Below the pieces are notes generated by a model. It worked only from the letters and a program-made list of their open reading frames with translations. It searched no databases and was not told where the DNA came from. From an uncultured Verrucomicrobia subdivision 3 bacterium (GTDB lineage: Bacteria > Verrucomicrobiota > Verrucomicrobiia > Limisphaerales > UBA8199): 45,328 nucleotides of DNA. Positions within the stretch are counted from its first letter, which is position 1; each line of letters starts with the position of its first letter. A program made the position numbers and the translations under genes. Below are positions 9,100-16,514 of the stretch, one piece after another. The stretch spans positions 1 through 45,328 of the forward strand of contig CAIWMU010000014.1 of assembly GCA_903913865.1 (NCBI GenBank), read 5' to 3'.

Positions 9100-10068
9100 C
9101 TAAATTTTGTCAGCCGCCGGTTTTGTGCCCGCAGTGTCTGCCATCGTGATACTACGAAAAACTTCGTCCAAACGGCCTTCCTCGGTGTGCAGTTCCTCGA
9201 TCTGCCATCCCTGCGCGGCCTCAGCGATGCTCCGTGCAAGACCCGGGACCTGTCCCTGCTTCGCGAACACCCTCAAAGTCACACTCCCACCCTCCTCCTT
9301 GATGATCATGGAGCGTTTCACAGTGGATATGCCTCCCAACTTCTGGGAAACCACAGCTCCGGCAGCGCCATTGATTCTCACGGTCACAGCCCCAGCCCAC
9401 TCGGATCTCTGCCTGAGTTCAGCAGGAGTCCCGTTGGCGACAATCCGTCCACGGTCAATGATAATCGTCCGGGAACAAACGGCATCAACCTCCTCCAGAA
9501 TGTGGGTCGAGAAAATGATCGCCTTCTTCTCACCCATCCGACGGATCAACTGCCGGACTTCATGCTTCTGGTTGGGGTCAAGACCATCCGTCGGCTCATC
9601 CAACACGAGCACATCCGGATCATGGATGATCGACTGGGCAAAACAGGTCCGGTGGCGAAACCCTTTGGACAGGGTTTCCACCGACTGATGCAGCACAGGC
9701 TCCAGAAAGCACAGTTCCACCACACGGTTAACCGCCCGCTTTCGGGAGTCTCCCGCCAACCCGCGGATCTCAGCAGCGAAACTGAGGAATCCCAGCACCG
9801 TCATATCGGTGTAGGCAGGCGCATTTTCAGGCAGGTATCCGATCAGCCGCTTGGCCGGTATTGGGTCGGTGGAAATATCGAATCCGCCCACTTTGACCGT
9901 CCCGGACGTCGCGGGGATGAACCCGGTGATCATCCGCATGCTCGTGGATTTTCCGGCGCCGTTTGGCCCAAGGAAACCCAGCACCTCGCCGCGTTCGACT
10001 GAAAACGTCACGCCATCGACGGCTCTCTTTGTTCCAAAGGACTTCGCCAGATCTTGAACGTTAATCAT
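9100..10068 (-). CDS. ABC transporter ATPase, GldA-like
   Basis: A 322-residue cytosolic nucleotide-binding subunit. It has Walker A GPNGAGKST (residues 34-42), signature LSKGFRHR (about 132-139) in place of LSGGQ, Walker B VLVLDEPTDGLDP (about 149-161) and switch His in FSTHILEE. The LSKGF/Y signature and the ~80-residue C-terminal extension are typical of GldA/NodI-like ATPases that drive ABC-2 exporters. The frame is open upstream to 10167, but homology begins at MINVQDLAKSFG, so I choose the ATG at 10068. This is the first gene of the four-gene operon. The leader holds two possible hairpins (see 10069-10620). Confidence 0.9.
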   Translation of the reverse strand: MINVQDLAKSFGTKRAVDGVTFSVERGEVLGFLGPNGAGKSTSMRMITGFIPATSGTVKVGGFDISTDPIPAKRLIGYLPENAPAYTDMTVLGFLSFAAEIRGLAGDSRKRAVNRVVELCFLEPVLHQSVETLSKGFRHRTCFAQSIIHDPDVLVLDEPTDGLDPNQKHEVRQLIRRMGEKKAIIFSTHILEEVDAVCSRTIIIDRGRIVANGTPAELRQRSEWAGAVTVRINGAAGAVVSQKLGGISTVKRSMIIKEEGGSVTLRVFAKQGQVPGLARSIAEAAQGWQIEELHTEEGRLDEVFRSITMADTAGTKPAADKI

Positions 10069-10620
10069 ATTAAAACATGTCTTCTGTGGTGGTTTGACCG
10101 CCACCCCAAACCTTCCCGAACTTCCGGGGAGGCTCCAAATACCTGCAAAAACCTGTTTTGTAAACACTAAGTTCTTCCCAACACCCTGCGTCTCTCAGGT
10201 TTGAGCAGCACATTTTCGAAAAAATTAGAAAGTGACGCCCTGAAAATGTTCAAAAAAAGTATCACTCCCGTGGACCGCTGGGAACAAATCCCAATCCAAA
10301 TCCTAAATCCCTGCCGGAAAGCACTCTCTACCAGCAACCCTGGCCTATGTTGATCGAAAGATTCCACCACGGGGGATCCCGAAAACGCCCCCGCATCTGG
10401 AATCTAACATCCCCTCGGATGCCCGGCAGTTCATCTTAATCCAGTTCCCCGGACAAAAGCGATGGTGTCAAACTCCCAACCTCCAAATCGCAACCAATTG
10501 GACTGGTCCACGGCAGAATCCAGTGAGATGTGAGAGCGACCCTAATCTGAACCTTTACATTTTTTGTTGCACGAGGAACAATTTCTTGCGTTATAGCCAT
10601 AATCGCGCTAAACAAGAACG
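10069..10620. other. Divergent intergenic region, gld operon / lipoprotein-ccs operon
   Basis: I find no supportable gene in these 552 bp. The part next to the GldA-like gene contains two potential leader hairpins: 10088-10105 (GGTGG/CCACC) and 10111-10132 (CCTTCCCG with CGGGGAGG, one G-T pair). GGGGG (10371-10375) and CCCCC (10388-10392) could form another. Promoters for both flanking operons must lie here, but I cannot place them reliably. A TTGCAC (10567-10572) has no convincing partner -10 box. Short open frames on both strands look random. Confidence 0.5.
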
Positions 10621-11802
10621 GTGAATTTTTATAAAGAACGGTGGGGTGCATTTTGCATTAGGGGAACTTCAGCCCTGATTTTGGCACTCACGATTGCCGG
10701 ATGCGATCGTGGGGAAGTGGCGGTTTACAAGGTCGCCAAGGAAGCCCCTTCCCAGGCGTCAACCGGGAATGAAATGGGAGGGCATAACCACGAACCCGCC
10801 TCCGGCGGTATGCCACAACTGACTTACAAGACCCCCTCCGGGTGGGAAGAGGTGGCCCCTGGCGAGATGCGTGTGGCCTCTTTCAAGGTTAATTCGGGTG
10901 GTAAACTGGTGGATATAAGTGTCGTTCCTCTGCCGGGCATGGCCGGATCCGATCTGGACAATGTCAACCGATGGCGCAAACAGGTTGGCTTGGATGGGGT
11001 CGCAGAAAGCGAGTTGGCGAAACTCTCCGTTCCCGTGGAAATCGCAGGGGACAAAGCCCAGCTGTTCGATCAAGCCGGAACCAACTCCAGTTCGGGGGAA
11101 AAATCCCGCATTTTGGCAACGGTTTTGAGAAAAGACGGCGTGGCCTGGTTCTTCAAGGCCAGTGGAGATCCCGACCTGATCGAGAGTAACCGTGGCGCGT
11201 TCTCGGAGTTTTTGAAATCTGTGCAGTTCTCGGCCCCTGCAGGGATGCCGCCCGGAATGGCCATGGGCGGGACTGAATTGCCCCCCTCACATCCGCCAAT
11301 CGGCGGAGGAATGCCGGGCATGGGCGCAGCGCCCATGATGGCTGCAGCCGCCGGAGCAGCCGCACCCTCTGGAGACCACCCGGACTGGCAGGTTCCCCCT
11401 GCCTGGAAGGAAATCTCGGGAGGACAGTTTCTGGCCGCCAAATTCCTCGTGGGAGGGGAACAGTCTGGAACCGTGGTGAATGTCAGTGTTTCAGGCGGTG
11501 ATGGTGGCGGATTGTCAATGAACGTTAACCGCTGGCGCAAGCAACTAGGTCTGGCAGATGCCAGCGAGGCGGAAATGGGCAAGCTGGTTCAATCAATCAC
11601 AGTCGCGGCAGGCAAGGCCTCCGTGGTGGATCTTTCCGGCACCGATGCCCGGACAGGCAAAGCCGCGAGGGTGATCGGGGTGATCGTTCCTGTTCAGGGC
11701 GCGAGCTGGTTCTACAAATTGATGGGTGGATCCGATGTCGTGGAGCAGGAAAAGGGTGCCTTCCTAAAGTTCGTTGAAACCGTGAAATATCCCCATGCTT
11801 GA
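10621..11802 (+). CDS. Lipoprotein with duplicated NRWRKQ domain, coupled to ccs genes
   Basis: A 393-residue predicted lipoprotein, GTG start. The signal peptide ends in LALTIAGC, so Cys28 would be lipidated. Two homologous halves follow (about residues 64-203 and 254-393). Each starts with a P-x-x-W-(E/K)-E segment, contains NVNRWRKQ(V/L)GL, then an A-x-K-A-x-(L/V)-x-D/F strand, and ends with (W)F(Y/F)K, a helix and an FLKSVQF/FVETVKY strand. The linker (about 208-247) is rich in Met, Gly and Pro, with seven Met and a His. A second His-containing stretch, MGGHNHE, precedes domain 1. The stop overlaps the ResB-like gene by 8 bp, so a role in cytochrome c or oxidase assembly is likely by context. 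I do not recognise the domain. Confidence 0.75.
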   Translation: MNFYKERWGAFCIRGTSALILALTIAGCDRGEVAVYKVAKEAPSQASTGNEMGGHNHEPASGGMPQLTYKTPSGWEEVAPGEMRVASFKVNSGGKLVDISVVPLPGMAGSDLDNVNRWRKQVGLDGVAESELAKLSVPVEIAGDKAQLFDQAGTNSSSGEKSRILATVLRKDGVAWFFKASGDPDLIESNRGAFSEFLKSVQFSAPAGMPPGMAMGGTELPPSHPPIGGGMPGMGAAPMMAAAAGAAAPSGDHPDWQVPPAWKEISGGQFLAAKFLVGGEQSGTVVNVSVSGGDGGGLSMNVNRWRKQLGLADASEAEMGKLVQSITVAAGKASVVDLSGTDARTGKAARVIGVIVPVQGASWFYKLMGGSDVVEQEKGAFLKFVETVKYPHA

Positions 11803-12970
11803 TAAATTCATAGACTTCTGGTCTTCGCTACGGCTCACGGTGGTCTGCCTTTTTGCAGGCCTCGTGCTGGTTTTCGCGGGCACCATCGCCCAGGTGGATC
11901 TCGGCCTCTACAAGGCTCAGAATGATTTTTTCCGAAGCTTCTTTGTGTTTTGGTCTCCACCCGGGACAGGGCTCAAGATTCCGGTGTTTCCCGGAGGTTA
12001 TCTGGTGGGAGGCTTTTTGCTCATCAACCTGATCTCCGCCCATTACAAACGGTTCGGTTTCAGGCGGGACAAGGCAGGGATCGTCATGGTTCATTTAGGC
12101 CTCATTCTCCTTCTCATAGGGCAACTCGCAACGGACATGCTCTCGAAGGAAAGCTCGATGCAACTCTTCGAGGGGGAGTCTAAAAACTACTCAGAGGATT
12201 TTCGAGGCAATGAGTTGGTGATCCTTGACCAATCCGACTCCGAATATGACCGCGTACATGCCATTCCTGAGTATTCTCTGGAGAAGAACAAAACAATCAG
12301 CGACCCCAAACTGCCGTTTGACGTCACACTTAAAAAGCGTTGGGTGAACGCATCCCTGGTTCAAGCCGACTCAAAGGCTCCCCAGAACGCGATCAAGTCC
12401 GGTGCAACAGAAGGCCTTCTCAAGGATGCTCTGGTGGTTCCCGCCCCTTCCGTGACAGACATGGACGGGCGCAACACCCCCACGGCCCTTGTTGAACTTT
12501 CAAAAGCAGGCAGGACGTTGGGCACTTTCCTCGTCTCCTCTTATACCGGAGCGGATCAACCTTTTACTGTGGATGGAAAACAGTTCAACATCGCGATGAG
12601 GTTTGCCCGGCACTACTATCCCTTCACCCTCACACTCCTGAAGGCCACACATGAGAAATACAAGGGCACGGAAATCCCCAAAAACTTTGCCAGCCGGGTG
12701 AAGGTTCGTAACAGCGAGAAGAACGAGGATCGTGAGACCGTCATTTACATGAACAACCCCCTCCGCTATTCGGGCAGCACCTTTTACCAATACCAGATGT
12801 CCGCGGGAGAGATGGCCTCCAGCATGGGTTCCGCTCCCTCCTCGACCTTCCAGGTGGTGCGGAATCCCGGGTGGTTGACCCCCTACTTTTCCACAATCCT
12901 CATTTCCATCGGTTTGCTCTTTCAATTCGGGCTCCACCTTGTGGGCTTCATCAAGAAACGCTACGTATGA
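11795..12970 (+). CDS. ResB/Ccs1-like cytochrome c biogenesis protein
   Basis: A 391-residue inner-membrane protein of System II cytochrome c maturation, which with CcsA delivers and attaches heme to apocytochromes outside the membrane. It opens with the ResB pattern FWSSLRLTVVCLFAGLVLVFAGTI (about residues 8-31; helix 1). Two more helices follow around 68-80 and 94-112 (IVMVHLGLILLLIGQLATD), then a ~220-residue periplasmic domain with a MRFARHYYPF segment, and finally a C-terminal helix (about 365-385). It lies between the lipoprotein (8-bp overlap) and the CcsA-like gene (ATGA overlap), which points to translational coupling and a joint complex. Confidence 0.85.
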   Translation: MLDKFIDFWSSLRLTVVCLFAGLVLVFAGTIAQVDLGLYKAQNDFFRSFFVFWSPPGTGLKIPVFPGGYLVGGFLLINLISAHYKRFGFRRDKAGIVMVHLGLILLLIGQLATDMLSKESSMQLFEGESKNYSEDFRGNELVILDQSDSEYDRVHAIPEYSLEKNKTISDPKLPFDVTLKKRWVNASLVQADSKAPQNAIKSGATEGLLKDALVVPAPSVTDMDGRNTPTALVELSKAGRTLGTFLVSSYTGADQPFTVDGKQFNIAMRFARHYYPFTLTLLKATHEKYKGTEIPKNFASRVKVRNSEKNEDRETVIYMNNPLRYSGSTFYQYQMSAGEMASSMGSAPSSTFQVVRNPGWLTPYFSTILISIGLLFQFGLHLVGFIKKRYV

Positions 12971-14994
12971 AACTGCTTTACAAAATCATCCCCTGGTTTT
13001 TTCTGGCCCTGTTCGGCATCGAAGTCATTGTAGTCTTCATGCCAAAGAGCGAGTCAGGCCTTCATATCCGTGAGTTCGGAAGACTGCCGGTTCTCATGAA
13101 TGGCCGGATTCAGCCAATGGATTCGGTTGGCCGCAACACCCTGCTCCAGATACGTTCCACTGGCGATGTGCCCCTTGAACTGGTTCCATCCTGGAAGTTC
13201 TGGCACCACGCAAAGAAGTTGAAATCCTCGGAGTGGTTGCTTGAGGTGTTCTTCAAGCCGGATCTTGCGGACACCCGCCCCATTTTTCTGATTCACCACC
13301 CTGAACTGATCGATGAACTCAACCTTGGAGACAAGGGAATTGAAAAATCAGGCCTTCGCTATTACACCTTCAAGGAGATTGAGCCTGTAATTGCTGAAAT
13401 TCAAAAGCAGGGAAGCAAGGCGGCATCCCTTGAGGAAAAGCAGAAGACGGCCTTCCACAAGCAGGTGTTGAAGCTCAACAATGCGGTTTTCGTTTATCAA
13501 ATGATGAAGGCCTCGGCCCGTCCACCCTCCTGGAACGATTTCGAGAAGGAGTTGGCCAGCTTCAAGAAGACCATGGCTGCGGGTTTGGAGGCGATGAGAG
13601 GCAAGGAGGAAGGAAAGTCCTTTGATGAAGCACTCCTCAAGGACTTCATGGTGCCCATGACAGAGTTCTTCCAGCTGGCAAGGGATCCGAACGCCGGGCA
13701 GAGCTATCCCCTGGTAGTGCCCCCAACCCGTGCGGATCAAAAGCACGAAGATTGGAGCAACATCGGCGAGGGGATGATTCAAAGCGTGAGGAATTCGAGC
13801 GTGCCACCGCCAATAGAATACCTGGCCACAATCGCCAGTGCTTACACCCAGGACCGCCCGGCCGAGTTCAACACCGCAGTGGCCTCCTATCGTGAATGGT
13901 TCTTGAAGGAGGGATTTGCGGTACAGGTCAAGAAAGGCAACGAGGAGTTCTTTTACAACGACACGAAGGCTTTCGTCCACGCAGTCATCATCTACATAGC
14001 CGCCTTTTTACTCGCAGCCACCGCTCTGCTCACCTTGTCTTCAGCCCCCAACTTTTCTGAATCCCTTCGGCTCTCCGCCTATTGGCTCATTATTCTTGGC
14101 GGAGCCGTTCACACCTTCGGCCTTGTGTTCAGGATGTATCTGGAGTCGCGACCGCCCGTCACCAACTTGTATTCATCTGCAGTCTTCATCGGCTGGGGGG
14201 CAATGATCTTTGGTATCTTCCTCGAGAGAATCTACAAGCTGGGCATCGGCTCACTGATGGCCTCCCTTGTCGGTTTCGTCACCCTGTTCATCGCACACAA
14301 CCTCGCTCTCGGAGGGGACACGATGGAGATGATGCGCGCGGTTCTGGACAGCAACTTCTGGCTCGCCACTCACGTTGTCACAATCACCATGGGCTACTCC
14401 GCAACGTTCGCAGCCGGATTTCTGGCGGTGGTTTACGTGTTCCTTGGACTGCTAACTCCGCTTCTGGGGAAAATCCCTGGAGGTCCCGGCTCTACTTCCA
14501 CCGGACCGAAGCTCGAAATCGGCAAGTCCCTCAGTAAGATGGTTTATGCAATCATCTGCTTTGCAACACTCTTCAGCTTCGCGGGAACCGTCCTTGGAGG
14601 CATTTGGGCGGATCAATCCTGGGGTCGTTTCTGGGGTTGGGATCCGAAGGAAAACGGGGCCCTGCTGATCGTCCTCTGGAATGCCGTCATCCTCCACGCC
14701 CGATGGGGCGGGCTGGTTCGCGACCGTGGATTGATGAACCTTGCCATCTTCGGAAACATCATTACCGCCTTCTCGTGGTTCGGGGTGAACATGCTCGGAA
14801 TCGGCCTCCACTCCTACGGTTTCATGGATGCCGCATTCTGGTGGCTCATCCTCTTCATCGGAACGCAGGCGGCAATCATTGGAATGGGGCTGCTTCCCAT
14901 GAAGTTCTGGAGAAGTTTTCAGTTCAAGAATGACAACGGCGGATCTTCTGGGAAAATCTCCAGCAGAAGCCCATCCCCCGCACCGGCCGCGTAA
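12967..14994 (+). CDS. ccsA: CcsA-like cytochrome c assembly protein with long N-terminal domain
   Basis: A 675-residue inner-membrane heme-handling protein. The C-terminal ~330 residues hold at least eight helices and the heme-binding WWD region (WADQSWGRFWGWDPKENGALL, about residues 546-566). Flanking His residues include VHTFGLVFRM, the WLATHVVTITMGYS stretch and GLHSYGF. The N-terminal ~340 residues are extra: one helix, then a periplasmic domain starting with REFGRLPVLMNGRIQPMDSVGRNTL, a motif also seen in fused CcsBA-type proteins. An upstream extension of the frame to 12871 overlaps the ResB-like gene. ATG at 12967 gives a 4-bp ATGA overlap and a proper first helix. A strong terminator follows. 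Confidence 0.9.
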   Translation: MKLLYKIIPWFFLALFGIEVIVVFMPKSESGLHIREFGRLPVLMNGRIQPMDSVGRNTLLQIRSTGDVPLELVPSWKFWHHAKKLKSSEWLLEVFFKPDLADTRPIFLIHHPELIDELNLGDKGIEKSGLRYYTFKEIEPVIAEIQKQGSKAASLEEKQKTAFHKQVLKLNNAVFVYQMMKASARPPSWNDFEKELASFKKTMAAGLEAMRGKEEGKSFDEALLKDFMVPMTEFFQLARDPNAGQSYPLVVPPTRADQKHEDWSNIGEGMIQSVRNSSVPPPIEYLATIASAYTQDRPAEFNTAVASYREWFLKEGFAVQVKKGNEEFFYNDTKAFVHAVIIYIAAFLLAATALLTLSSAPNFSESLRLSAYWLIILGGAVHTFGLVFRMYLESRPPVTNLYSSAVFIGWGAMIFGIFLERIYKLGIGSLMASLVGFVTLFIAHNLALGGDTMEMMRAVLDSNFWLATHVVTITMGYSATFAAGFLAVVYVFLGLLTPLLGKIPGGPGSTSTGPKLEIGKSLSKMVYAIICFATLFSFAGTVLGGIWADQSWGRFWGWDPKENGALLIVLWNAVILHARWGGLVRDRGLMNLAIFGNIITAFSWFGVNMLGIGLHSYGFMDAAFWWLILFIGTQAAIIGMGLLPMKFWRSFQFKNDNGGSSGKISSRSPSPAPAA

Positions 14995-15023
14995 GGTTTT
15001 ATTCGGTCCTGATGACCTGCTTT

Positions 15024-15056
15024 TCGGGGAGGATTAAACACCTCCCCGATTTTTTT
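15024..15056 (+). terminator. Rho-independent terminator of ccs operon
   Basis: TCGGGGAGG (15024-15032) pairs with CCTCCCCGA (15041-15049) around an 8-nt loop, followed by seven T residues (15050-15056). It lies 29 bp after the ccsA stop. Confidence 0.9.
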
Positions 15057-15108
15057 GGGGAATCCCGCATGAACGGGCTGAGTGCCTCAAAAGGAATTTG
15101 ACATCGAC

Positions 15109-15885
15109 CTACTTCGAGAGTCGTGAGAGGACTTCCTGAGCCAGCATCTCATAGGCGGCGGCTCCCATATTGTATTTATCGTAGTGAATGATCGGCTTGC
15201 CAAAACTCGGCGCCTCGGCCAGACGGGTCGCTCTCGGGATCAATGTTTCAAACACCTTGTCTTTAAAGTGCTCGCGCACCTCTCCCACCACCTGCTGTGA
15301 AAGGCGGGTCCGTCCATCATACATCGTCATTGCCACCCCAAGCAACTCGAGGCGGGAATTCACCCCTGAATCGTGCAACTGGCTCATCACACGGGTCAGC
15401 ATCGAAATCCCCTCCAGCGCATAGTATTCGCATTGGAGCGGCACAAGAACATAATCGGACGCGGTGAAGGCGTTCAAGGTGAGTATTCCAAGCGAGGGGG
15501 GACAATCGATTACAATCAGGTCATAGTCCTTGGAACTGGCAACGGGAGCCAGCGCATCCGCAACCCGGCGCAGATGGTTCTCAGCCCGTGCCAGTTCGAC
15601 GTCCACTCCACAAAGGTCAACTTCACTCGGAACAATGTGCAGATTCTCGAAAGCAGTCTTTTGAATCTTCGAAGTCAGGGAGCCATCTCCAAGAATCACG
15701 CGATAGGCACTGGCGCCCTCAACCTTCTCCAAACCAACCCCGCTTGTCGCATTGGCCTGCGGATCCAGATCAAAAAGCAGCACCCGCTGCCCCACCGCCG
15801 CAAGGCAGGCAGAAAGATTCACGGAGGTGGTTGTTTTCCCAACCCCGCCCTTTTGGTTCGCAACAGCTACAATTTTTGTCCGCAC
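15109..15885 (-). CDS. parA: ParA/Soj family chromosome-partitioning ATPase
   Basis: A 258-residue deviant-Walker ATPase. NQKGGVGKTTTSVNLSACLA (about residues 9-28) contains the signature lysine of the ParA/MinD class. LLFDLDPQANATSG is switch I (A') and LIVIDCPPSLGILTLNA is Walker B. ParA dimers bind DNA and are released when ParB stimulates ATP hydrolysis. The frame is open to 15972, but homology starts at RTKIVAVANQKGG, so I use the GTG at 15885. The extra 29 upstream codons are unlike the family. No parB gene is adjacent and no parS-type 16-mer was seen, so this is an orphan copy within the window. A TTTCCCG/CGGGAAA inverted repeat lies upstream at 15949-15966. Confidence 0.92.
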   Translation of the reverse strand: MRTKIVAVANQKGGVGKTTTSVNLSACLAAVGQRVLLFDLDPQANATSGVGLEKVEGASAYRVILGDGSLTSKIQKTAFENLHIVPSEVDLCGVDVELARAENHLRRVADALAPVASSKDYDLIVIDCPPSLGILTLNAFTASDYVLVPLQCEYYALEGISMLTRVMSQLHDSGVNSRLELLGVAMTMYDGRTRLSQQVVGEVREHFKDKVFETLIPRATRLAEAPSFGKPIIHYDKYNMGAAAYEMLAQEVLSRLSK

Positions 15886-16041
15886 ACTTTGGAGCTTATT
15901 GAATCCCGCCCCGCATTCAAGCTCCGGCGACGACTTCGAGCAGGTAACTTTCCCGTACCCGGGAAAACCCATACCAAGCCGGACATCTGAGCCCGCCCCC
16001 TCCAGTGGAGACGGTCTCTGGAGTAGCCATCCTTCACAATC

Positions 16042-16093
16042 TCTGCAGTTTATGATGAAACCCTTTGACTAAACTGCAGACCGGTAGCATGAT
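16042..16093 (+). promoter_or_regulatory. Putative promoter and inverted repeat upstream of hpf
   Basis: TTGACT (16065-16070) and CATGAT (16088-16093) are separated by 17 bp and read as a sigma-70-like promoter. An 11-bp inverted repeat, TCTGCAGTTTA (16042-16052) and TAAACTGCAGA (16070-16080), overlaps the spacer and could be an operator. The -10-like box ends six bases before the ATG, so initiation would occur at or next to the start codon. All of this is inferred from sequence alone. Confidence 0.4.
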
Positions 16094-16099
16094 AGATGT

Positions 16100-16453
16100 A
16101 TGAACTTGATCCTTTCGACGCATAACCTGAAGTCCTCCAAAGCCATCGAAGATCACATTATCAGTCGCATCGAGAAGTTCGAGCATCTCGATCGACTCGC
16201 CATCACCGCCCGCGTCATCATCGAACACGACAAGACGAAGGCCCCCGAACGCCAGTTTTCCTGTTCCATCCGGTTGGAAGTACCTGGTCCTGATCTTTTT
16301 GCAGAAGATGTTGAAAGCGACCTCTACGCAGCCATTGATTTGGTCGCAAAGAAGATCGAGCAGCAAATCCGCAAGAAGCATGGGAAGCAGAAAACCCAGA
16401 ATCACAAGGTCGGTGCACGCACAAAGCGGACCCAGCAGGAAAAAGACCTCTGA
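16100..16453 (+). CDS. hpf: Ribosome hibernation factor HPF/RaiA (short form)
   Basis: A 117-residue protein of the HPF/YfiA family, which binds the 30S decoding centre and stalls or protects idle ribosomes in stationary phase. The N-terminal ~97 residues carry the beta-alpha-beta pattern: NLILSTHNLKSS, the helix AIEDHIISRIEKFEHL, strand RVIIEHDK, then DLYAAIDLVAKKIEQQIRKKH. The short basic tail (KVGARTKRTQQEK) has no long-HPF dimerisation domain. No Shine-Dalgarno sequence is present before the ATG, and the putative promoter would give a nearly leaderless mRNA. It is 62 bp upstream of the amidohydrolase gene and possibly transcribed with it. Confidence 0.9.
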   Translation: MNLILSTHNLKSSKAIEDHIISRIEKFEHLDRLAITARVIIEHDKTKAPERQFSCSIRLEVPGPDLFAEDVESDLYAAIDLVAKKIEQQIRKKHGKQKTQNHKVGARTKRTQQEKDL

Positions 16454-16514
16454 CCTCCAGGAAACGCAAAATCTCATAAACGGTCCCCGCTATTGATCCA
16501 GCAGGGACTCTTAC

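Noticed and set aside
10559-10620. TTGCAC...GTTATA as promoter of the lipoprotein-ccs operon
   Set aside because: The spacing is 17 bp, but the -10 box matches the consensus too poorly to support a call.
15949-15966. TTTCCCG/CGGGAAA inverted repeat upstream of parA considered as parS
   Set aside because: It does not resemble the conserved parS 16-mer (TGTTTCACGTGAAACA type) and has a 4-nt loop. It could be an operator, but there is no further support.
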